Part shown: positions 7,540 to 12,752 of the stretch, piece by piece
Position numbering within the stretch: position 1 is the first letter of the stretch
Layout: the number at the start of each line of letters is the position of its first letter
From: JABILX01 sp041648305
Lineage (GTDB): Bacteria > Patescibacteriota > Gracilibacteria > UBA1369 > LOWO2-01-FULL-3
Length of the DNA stretch: 12,752 bases
Assembly (NCBI GenBank): GCA_041648305.1
Contig: JBAZPI010000028.1
Location: 1-12,752 of the forward strand
Reading direction: 5' to 3'
Position numbers and translations under genes: made by a program
Notes under the pieces: generated by a model
Databases searched by the model: none
What the model was told of the DNA's origin: nothing
The model's input: the letters and a program-made list of their open reading frames with translations, nothing else

Positions 7540-10410
7540 ATGAATGATTCACCAACTGAACAGCCGTTAGAAGCGCTTTCCTCGCTTAGAGATGATATTT
7601 GCGCTTTAGCAGAAAGAGCATTCCCTCGGGGAAGAGCTTTGTTTACCGAAAATTTCATGTATGTGTCTAGAGATCAATATCCATTACCTTGGCTAGGAAG
7701 AGAGATTGATCAAAATTTTGTAGATAAAAATCCACATCATCCTGGAACCTTAAACGGAGTTGAAATAACAGAAACCGAACTACCTGAAGGAGTAAAAAAA
7801 TTTACTATAACTGGAAATTGGGCATTTACAGATTACAGTGGCTTAGTAAATTTACATTCAGATAAAACTGATGAGTCTCTGCCAAAAGCAGGCGGAAATG
7901 GAATTGGGCTTAAACAAACGGTCCTTAGACTTATGCGCGACTTTGGAGTAAGCGTTTTCGAGGTTCAGGGTGAAGGATGGAAAGTACCCTATTGCATGGT
8001 AAGTGCGGATCAGATTAATTCAGCATTAGATTCGTTGCAAGATCCAAGAAGGGTAAGTTGTGGGGTTTTGATGGCTCTCCCCCAACCACTCCGAAACACA
8101 GGGGTTTGCAGATACATAATAGAAACAGCAAGGCCGGAAGTAATTTCTGAAATACAAAATCTCCGCAATTTAGCTGTGTGTGACCAAAATGCGCATCTCG
8201 AAAATGCGGATTTCTCGAATAATAAGGGCATAATTAAGTGGCTACCTGTTGTTGAAACAACGGCAGCATCCAAAAAAGCCGGAAAAACTACTGAAAGAAA
8301 ATTTCGACCTGCAAATGGTAAAATATTTATTAATGGTCAAATAAGTCGCTACAGAGAGTCAAATGCGCAATTTCAGTCCACTCCGGATGATTTCTGGGGC
8401 GGTCCATGCGGTGTCACACTAGCTCTACACGAAGTAGGATATCCAATGACATTGGATCGAGCGCCTTTGAGTAATTACGAAATTGAGAACCTGTCTTCAG
8501 ATTTTATGGAATCTTTAACAAAAGCCGAATTAATTCAAAATCTCCATGTTTCAGAGCATCTTTGGCCATTTTTTGAAGTTCAAAAATATGATTGGAACAA
8601 TCCTTTTTCTCTTAATCTACTGACTATGATTATTGGCCGATTAATAATGATCGGCTTTTCGCGTGAAGAATATGAAGCAAAATTTGGGGATAAAAAATAC
8701 CTTTGTCTCGATAAAGAAATAACTGAAGAACAAAAAGCAAGACTGACCCAAGAAGGATATTCACTTTGCCCCCCGTGTTTTCAAAGAATGCATATGCCAA
8801 AAGTTTCCGCACGTCTTTCAGAACTAGATGTGGCTATCAGCAACAAAGCTGATTTTCATTTAGCCAGAAAACATTCTTTAAAAACAAGCATTGAAGCGGG
8901 ACTGGTTGTACCATACGCAACAATCAACGAAAGAAATCCTGAGACCATGGGTCTTTATTTGAAAAAAGGGCTTGGTGAACATTTAGGTAGAGTTTGTATA
9001 AATAAGGATAGAGTCAGAACAATTACAATAGGAATAAACAAAGAAATCAATCCCGATGAATTAACAGATACCGATCATAAGTTCTCGTCGACTACTCCAG
9101 TTGCACTAGCCAGAACATTGGCATACGAAGGCATAAGTAGTGGTATTTTTTCAGATATATTTCTCGCTCAAGGGCAATATGTATCAACCTTTTCTTTACA
9201 TTTTGGAACATTAGTGATTAGGAATAATCCTTATTCCTCAGACGAAACATATCTCAGCATTTCGTTCAAAAATGATGGAGATATGAAGTGTTTTTTTGCC
9301 GGGCTCACAGATCCTAGTGTTGAAGAAGCAGCAAATGAGACGAAAAGGATAAGAGAAAAAGAAACGATTGAAAATCAAGTCCGTACTGCTGTTGCCCAAA
9401 GAGAAACGATGTTGAAAGAATTTATGGCTGAAAAAGATAGATTATTAGAAGAATCCCAAAGAATTCTACGCGAAGCTGAAGAAAATGCCAGGAGAATAGT
9501 TAAGCAAGCGAAACATGAAGCCAAACAAGAAATAAAAGCAGGGAAAAAAGACCCCGAAGAAAGAAGATCTTCAATAATAAAAGCAACAAGTTTAGCAGGG
9601 GTTCTCATCGCCACAGCAACAGCAGTAGGAGTTTTATTACATAATAATTCCAGCGGCGGCAGCGGCGAAGAAAATATTTTACCAATAATCGCCGGAATTG
9701 CCAGTTTGGTTGTTTTGGCAGTAACTGGCGTTTACTTGCTCAAAAAGGACAAAAAAAATAATTCTGATCCAAATAGAAATCGTCAAAGTGCCATTCAACA
9801 AAGAATAAATGAAGAAAATAAAAGAATTAGCGAGCAAATAGATGAACAGATGAGATCCAGAAAAACAAATACTACCCGTAAAGCAGGAACAACGGTAACT
9901 TCGTTGCCGGAAATTTTAAGGGAATTTACTTCCTCCAATGTTGGCCATTCTTCTCTGGTTATAGGAAAAGATCCGGCAACGGAAACAGAAGAATTTGCTG
10001 TTGAAGATTTTAGGATTATTGAACCGACCTCAGAACAACTTGAACAATTTACTACTTTAATAGAACATCTTGCACTTACGACAGGATATAATGCTCCAAA
10101 CGGTTTATTTGTTTACACTGGCAAAGGGGCACTTGGGCTTAATAGGGGTTCTGCAATAGGATTACATGCAAATGTCTTTTCTACTTCTTTTGAGGAAGCC
10201 TCTGCTTTAGTTTTACGACATGAAGTAACACACAATATGGTTAGACGCCATAACTCCAACTTCGCGTTAATGTACGGAACACTTTGCGCAAAAGTTGAAC
10301 AATCGATTGATACCATTGCAAGAAAACCAGAATCCCAAAGAACCGAACAAGATAAACTTATTTTATCAGCAAAACTGAGATGGGATGAAATAAGAAGTCG
10401 AACAAAATAG
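7540..10410 (+). CDS. GHKL-like ATPase / coiled coil / transmembrane / HExxH peptidase fusion protein
   Basis: A 956-residue protein I cannot assign to a named family. The N-terminal part resembles a GHKL (gyrase/Hsp90/histidine kinase/MutL) nucleotide-binding domain: EIDQN (55-59) has the ExxxN spacing of the N-box with a candidate general base and Mg ligand, ITGNWAFTDYSG (90-101) sits where the D-containing G1 box is expected, and GGNGIGLKQT (118-127) looks like the glycine-rich lid motif. A central region of unknown fold follows, with a CPPC pair. Residues 594-675 are a charged coiled coil. Two membrane helices (about 680-701 and 713-734) flank a Ser/Gly-rich loop, then comes another polar helix (748-775). 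The C-terminus carries HEVTHNMVRRH (894-904), an HExxH-x5-H motif followed by NSNF, as in SprT/YgjP-like zinc peptidases. The stop is TAG. The function is unknown: an ATP-driven, membrane-anchored protease or stress/defence sensor is inference only. Confidence 0.7.
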   Translation: MNDSPTEQPLEALSSLRDDICALAERAFPRGRALFTENFMYVSRDQYPLPWLGREIDQNFVDKNPHHPGTLNGVEITETELPEGVKKFTITGNWAFTDYSGLVNLHSDKTDESLPKAGGNGIGLKQTVLRLMRDFGVSVFEVQGEGWKVPYCMVSADQINSALDSLQDPRRVSCGVLMALPQPLRNTGVCRYIIETARPEVISEIQNLRNLAVCDQNAHLENADFSNNKGIIKWLPVVETTAASKKAGKTTERKFRPANGKIFINGQISRYRESNAQFQSTPDDFWGGPCGVTLALHEVGYPMTLDRAPLSNYEIENLSSDFMESLTKAELIQNLHVSEHLWPFFEVQKYDWNNPFSLNLLTMIIGRLIMIGFSREEYEAKFGDKKYLCLDKEITEEQKARLTQEGYSLCPPCFQRMHMPKVSARLSELDVAISNKADFHLARKHSLKTSIEAGLVVPYATINERNPETMGLYLKKGLGEHLGRVCINKDRVRTITIGINKEINPDELTDTDHKFSSTTPVALARTLAYEGISSGIFSDIFLAQGQYVSTFSLHFGTLVIRNNPYSSDETYLSISFKNDGDMKCFFAGLTDPSVEEAANETKRIREKETIENQVRTAVAQRETMLKEFMAEKDRLLEESQRILREAEENARRIVKQAKHEAKQEIKAGKKDPEERRSSIIKATSLAGVLIATATAVGVLLHNNSSGGSGEENILPIIAGIASLVVLAVTGVYLLKKDKKNNSDPNRNRQSAIQQRINEENKRISEQIDEQMRSRKTNTTRKAGTTVTSLPEILREFTSSNVGHSSLVIGKDPATETEEFAVEDFRIIEPTSEQLEQFTTLIEHLALTTGYNAPNGLFVYTGKGALGLNRGSAIGLHANVFSTSFEEASALVLRHEVTHNMVRRHNSNFALMYGTLCAKVEQSIDTIARKPESQRTEQDKLILSAKLRWDEIRSRTK

Positions 10411-10434
10411 GTTAACAAAAAAATGTTTAATTTA

Positions 10435-10511
10435 TGGTGGGCGATCGTGGACTTGAACCACGGACCTCGTCATTATCAGTGACGCGCTCTAACCAGCTGA
10501 GCTAATCGCCC
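10435..10511 (-). tRNA. tRNA-Ile (GAU)
   Basis: On the minus strand GGGCGAT (5' acceptor) pairs with ATCGCCC (3' acceptor), followed by discriminator A and an encoded CCA. The D-arm is AGCTCAGCTGGTTAGAGC. The anticodon stem CGTCA/TGACG encloses the loop CTGATAA with anticodon GAT. The T-arm is CCGTGGTTCAAGTCCACG. All canonical features are present in 77 nt, so this is a functional gene. It is convergent with the large fusion gene. Confidence 0.96.
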
Positions 10512-10518
10512 GGAGTGA

Positions 10519-10544
10519 GCCCGGCAGCCCGTCTAAAGCCGGGC
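10519..10544. other. GC hairpin upstream of tRNA-Ile
   Basis: GCCCGGC (10519-10525) pairs with GCCGGGC (10538-10544) around a 12-nt loop. It lies 7 nt before the 5' end of tRNA-Ile in its transcript and could guide precursor processing. On the plus strand it could instead help end transcription of the large fusion gene, but only AAAATTT follows. Confidence 0.4.
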
Positions 10545-10561
10545 AAAATTTCACGACCAAC

Positions 10562-10590
10562 AAACTACTCAAAAGCATTCTATCAGTCAA
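10562..10590 (-). promoter_or_regulatory. Putative promoter of tRNA-Ile
   Basis: On the minus strand TTGACT (10585-10590), 17 nt, then TAGTTT (10562-10567). The start near 10555 lies about 45 nt before the tRNA. The -10 box is weak. Confidence 0.45.
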
Positions 10591-10618
10591 TAAAATTTCT
10601 TCAAAACAAAAAACTTGC

Positions 10619-10744
10619 TAAGGAACCTCTGAAAAACCATGGAATGCAAGGAAACAAGGAGCTTTTGAAGAGCCGTACGATCTGTACGGCGAGGAAAAAG
10701 TGACGAAGTTGACGAAGCAGTACGGGTTTTTCAGAGGTTCCTTA
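10619..10744. repeat. 126-bp MITE-like element with perfect 20-bp terminal inverted repeats
   Basis: TAAGGAACCTCTGAAAAACC at 10619-10638 is repeated exactly, inverted, at 10725-10744. Inside is a second palindrome, GCCGTAC-GATCT-GTACGGC (10672-10690), and no plausible coding frame. Size and terminal repeats fit a miniature transposable element; the end sequence recalls IS5-like termini, from memory only. No clear target-site duplication is visible outside the repeats. It starts 7 nt after the stop of the Big_2 lipoprotein gene and could also end its transcript as a long stem. Confidence 0.6.
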
Positions 10745-10751
10745 ACCTTCA

Positions 10752-11753
10752 CTAATCAACCCGCCGAATTGTCACAGTCCCATCGATAGTCGCCTGACGA
10801 CCCGCGAAACTAAAAGATCCTTGAATCGGCGCCTTCGCCCCATCCTCAAGTTTCACAGTTATTGGGGACACATGTTGACCAACCAGGCTGACGACCGAAG
10901 CATTCGGATCGGAAAAACCTGCATTCAAACAGGTCATCTTAACTCCCTCGCCATGATCAACCACAATATAATCCTTGCCAAAAACTACATCGGTATCCAC
11001 AACTTTCCCGTCGGTCGTTGTAATCCACAAAAAAGGATCATTCATAGCGACCACCTCACAAGTAGCAACATCATCAGACACAGTCGCATTTATAAAACCC
11101 ATAGGTTCAATTATCTTCAGTTCACCAGTCGCATAGTCAACAACAGTAAAGTGAAATCCTCCCTCCATTTGGTGAGTAACATAGCCGGCAAACTCATCAC
11201 CTATCACCTCATATTTCAACTTAACATCGAAAGCCGCAGCCCATTTCCCGCCACTCGCCTGATAAGGCTCTTCTTTTTTGGGTGGAGGAGGCGGAGGAGT
11301 TGTCGTGCCATCGTCGCTCTTCTTTTCTTCTTCTTCCGTCTTTTCCTTCGGATAAACAACCTTCTTCGCAGTACAGAACGCTTTCGCAGGAACTACTGTG
11401 ACATAAGCATAACCATGAACACCTCCTTTAGAAGCGATAACCGTTCCTAGGGCAGGCTTATCATAGGCAGTAAAAACCCCATCTTCATCTATAGTTCCGA
11501 TAAATAAATTATCCTGAAGCAAAGATTCGACACGCCAAGTAACCCCATCCACCGACGATGTGAATTGCTGCTTCTCGCCTTGCTCAATACAAGCGCTTTC
11601 GGGCGTAACTACAATAATTTTAGGGTCATTAATACCCGCCTCAACAGCTCCCTCATCAGAAGGAGTACCCTCCTTGCCGTCCGGTTCGGCAGCACATCCG
11701 AAAATCGCTAGTACAGCAACAACGATCGCGAACAATTTTGCTTTTTTTGTCAT
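10752..11753 (-). CDS. Secreted lipoprotein with a Big_2-type Ig-like domain
   Basis: A 333-residue protein. Residues 1-20 (MTKKAKLFAIVVAVLAIFGC) form a lipoprotein signal peptide with the lipobox IFGC, so the protein should be lipid-anchored on the outer face of the cytoplasmic membrane. Residues about 42-124 (IIVVTPESACIEQGEKQQFTSSVDGVTWRV ... GVFTAYDKPALGTVIAS ... AYVTVVPAK in segments) follow the bacterial Ig-like group 2 pattern, a surface or adhesion fold. A Lys/Glu-rich and polyproline linker (about 130-166, with six prolines) leads to a C-terminal region (about 170-333) of unknown family, probably beta-rich. The gene is 24 nt downstream of another lipoprotein gene on the same strand and probably shares its transcript. 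No Shine-Dalgarno. The stop is TAG. Confidence 0.75.
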   Translation of the reverse strand: MTKKAKLFAIVVAVLAIFGCAAEPDGKEGTPSDEGAVEAGINDPKIIVVTPESACIEQGEKQQFTSSVDGVTWRVESLLQDNLFIGTIDEDGVFTAYDKPALGTVIASKGGVHGYAYVTVVPAKAFCTAKKVVYPKEKTEEEEKKSDDGTTTPPPPPPKKEEPYQASGGKWAAAFDVKLKYEVIGDEFAGYVTHQMEGGFHFTVVDYATGELKIIEPMGFINATVSDDVATCEVVAMNDPFLWITTTDGKVVDTDVVFGKDYIVVDHGEGVKMTCLNAGFSDPNASVVSLVGQHVSPITVKLEDGAKAPIQGSFSFAGRQATIDGTVTIRRVD

Positions 11754-11767
11754 AGACTTGAGGGTTA

Positions 11768-11783
11768 AATTAATCGATTAATT
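11768..11783. other. AT-rich perfect palindrome between the lipoprotein genes
   Basis: AATTAATCGATTAATT is a 16-bp perfect palindrome that overlaps the stop codon of the upstream lipoprotein gene and lies 14 nt before the start of the next. It could be an operator for a dimeric regulator, but its low complexity means chance is a serious alternative. Confidence 0.3.
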
Positions 11784-12467
11784 AATTACACATGCAAAAG
11801 AAAAATTGGCAGGAGCCCCCCTACCTTCATATTTTGGAACACCTAAAGTCAATGAGATTTCCACACCTTGGTTGAGAGCTTCCATAATACTTTTTCTCGC
11901 CGCATCTGAAACACCAGCAGTAGAAGAAAATGCACCACCCTCAATAACACCAAGCGCAAAACCAATAGCCACCTCCGCCTTTGATCCAAGATTCACAGTA
12001 TTTCCAGAATCAATCATACCTTTAAAATAATTATAAAAATTCAAACCAGCACCCTCAAGGGTGGGCTCTTGAATGGCAAAATAAACTCTTTCGACAGTTT
12101 CTCCCCAAATCTCTTCCTCTCCGGAATTAACAGTCCCAGAAAGAGTCACCCGTCCAGCACCCTCCCCATACTCCCCTACAATTTTAAAAGGCTCATTTAA
12201 AAGAGTTAGATTTTCAGGAAAATCTAAACAAACTTCGGGAAGTTCGACAGATTCTTCTGCTAACTCAGCAGATTCAGAAACTTCCTCGGACTCTTCGGCC
12301 GGTTCTTCGGCCTCTTCGGCCTCTTCGGCCTCAGCCTCTTCTTCAACAACAGTCACGTCTGGAGCCGCCTCCGGAGCTGTATCTTTCACGTCCTTCGGCG
12401 CAATAACGCACGCCGAAAATAGCGCCACTAAAGCACATAAACTCAAAAACAAAATGATTTTTTTCAT
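11778..12467 (-). CDS. Lipoprotein with acidic Glu/Ala-rich linker, unknown C-terminal domain
   Basis: A 229-residue protein. Residues 1-20 (MKKIILFLSLCALVALFSAC) are a lipoprotein signal peptide with cleavage expected before C20. Residues about 36-77 are a very acidic low-complexity stretch (EEEAEAEEAEEAEEPAEESEE and following), probably an extended tether. The rest (about 78-229) has alternating hydrophobic and small residues (VTLSGTVNSGEEEIWG, VERVYFAIQEPTLEGAGLNFYNYFKG) and ends in a strand-like NFSFACVIN. I recognise no family. It is the first gene of the pair with the Big_2 lipoprotein. The upstream region has TAAAAT (12497-12502) as a possible -10 box with no good -35 box. The start lacks a Shine-Dalgarno. 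Confidence 0.7.
   Translation of the reverse strand: MKKIILFLSLCALVALFSACVIAPKDVKDTAPEAAPDVTVVEEEAEAEEAEEAEEPAEESEEVSESAELAEESVELPEVCLDFPENLTLLNEPFKIVGEYGEGAGRVTLSGTVNSGEEEIWGETVERVYFAIQEPTLEGAGLNFYNYFKGMIDSGNTVNLGSKAEVAIGFALGVIEGGAFSSTAGVSDAARKSIMEALNQGVEISLTLGVPKYEGRGAPANFSFACVIN
12291..12329 (-). repeat. 9-bp tandem repeat coding for the acidic linker
   Basis: Three adjacent copies of a 9-bp unit (12303-12329; CTCTTCGGC on the plus strand, coding Ala-Glu-Glu) plus a related copy at 12291-12299. The period is three codons, so slippage would change linker length without breaking the frame. Confidence 0.7.
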
Positions 12468-12512
12468 AGGAAAAGATTAAGGATCTTTCACACAGAATTT
12501 TAACACAGCCAC

Positions 12513-12604
12513 AAAAAAAACTCCACCATTTCAGTGGTGGAGCTGGAGGGAATCGAACCCTCTGCCTGTCCGATTCATCGGACCGCTCTACAGAATTGAG
12601 ATAC
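12513..12604 (-). repeat. tRNA-like repeat unit 1 with intrinsic terminator
   Basis: Read on the minus strand: a D-arm-like CTCAATTCTGTAGAG; a strong hairpin GTCCGA-TGAA-TCGGAC in place of a 7-nt anticodon loop; a canonical variable loop and T-arm GAGGG-TTCGATT-CCCTC; and a 3' acceptor strand CAGCTCC with A and CCA. The 5' acceptor GGAGCTG that should pair with it is absent; TTTTTTTTG stands there instead. The 3' end CTCCACCA pairs downstream with TGGTGGAG around CTGAAA, followed by eight U residues, so the acceptor and CCA form the 5' arm of a terminator. It cannot be an ordinary tRNA as it stands. It is either a tRNA-derived pseudogene repeat or an unknown tRNA-like RNA. Confidence 0.7.
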
Positions 12605-12698
12605 AAAAAAAACTCCACCATTTATAAGTGGTGGAGCTGGAGGGAATCGAACCCTCTGCCTGTCCGATTCATCGGACCGCTCTACAGAATTGAGATAC
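12605..12698 (-). repeat. tRNA-like repeat unit 2 with intrinsic terminator
   Basis: Identical to unit 1 over the whole tRNA-like body. The only internal difference is in the terminator loop, which reads CTTATAAA instead of CTGAAA. The stem CTCCACCA/TGGTGGAG and an eight-base U-tract are kept. In a read-through transcript, the terminator 3' arm of this unit could pair with the CTCCACCA of unit 1 and close a cloverleaf. Confidence 0.7.
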
Positions 12699-12752
12699 AA
12701 AAAAACTCCACCATTTCAGTGGTGGAGCTGGAGGGAATCGAACCCTCTGCCT
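12699..12752 (-). repeat. tRNA-like repeat unit 3, cut by the window edge
   Basis: The terminator (seven U residues, loop CTGAAA as in unit 1) and the T-arm are identical to the other units; the rest lies outside the window. The array therefore has at least three copies. Confidence 0.65.

Noticed and set aside
10515..10703. 62-codon frame running into the inverted-repeat element
   Set aside because: It crosses the tRNA-leader hairpin and the left inverted repeat and has no recognisable protein features.
10821..11450. 209-codon plus-strand frame over the Big_2 lipoprotein gene
   Set aside because: Antisense shadow; the minus strand has a signal peptide, lipobox and Ig-like pattern.
12513..12752. 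Three functional tRNA genes
   Set aside because: The T-arm and CCA are canonical, but the 5' acceptor strand is missing and the anticodon hairpin folds with a 4-nt loop, so a working tRNA is not supported.
12513..12752. CRISPR array
   Set aside because: Whole 92-94-bp units are identical; there are no unique spacers between short repeats.

Overview
The window looks like a fragment of a bacterial genome that uses the standard genetic code. The best guess is a Candidate Phyla Radiation (Patescibacteria) lineage, for example Peregrinibacteria. The evidence is a PrgI/TraC-N type IV secretion gene pair, group I introns in the 23S gene, a 23S-5S unit with no 16S beside it, and a complete lack of Shine-Dalgarno motifs. 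The placement is an inference. In-frame TGA sense codons are absent from all the genes, which argues against the UGA=Gly lineages (Gracilibacteria/Absconditabacteria).

Left part (1-1949): a partial minus-strand gene, possibly a lipoprotein, runs off the left edge. It diverges from a two-gene plus-strand operon (617-1899) encoding a PrgI-family membrane protein and a TraC/VirB4 N-terminal-domain protein without its ATPase half. A GC-rich hairpin separates this operon from the convergent rRNA operon.

Centre (1950-7022, minus strand): a complete 23S-5S rRNA operon. The 23S gene is split by two group I introns after E. coli positions U1917 and U1951, leaving a 34-nt exon between them. Each intron carries a single-motif LAGLIDADG endonuclease ORF, and both P1 helices can be read directly from the sequence. 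The 23S is enclosed by a roughly 45-bp leader/trailer processing stem. Upstream lie two candidate promoters, and the outer one is separated from 23S by a textbook intrinsic terminator. This suggests either a small RNA or an attenuated leader.

Right part (7096-10511): a small two-helix membrane protein on the minus strand diverges from a 956-residue protein of unusual architecture: a GHKL-like ATPase domain, a coiled coil, two transmembrane helices and a C-terminal HExxH-x5-H metallopeptidase-like domain. A tRNA-Ile(GAU) gene follows on the other strand.

Far right (10519-12752): a 126-bp element with perfect 20-bp terminal inverted repeats, then two minus-strand secreted lipoprotein genes in tandem (one with a Big_2-type Ig fold). 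At the edge are tandem 92-94-bp repeats shaped like tRNAs with a damaged 5' acceptor strand, each ending in an intrinsic terminator. The tRNA-like array and the ATPase/peptidase fusion are the least ordinary items.
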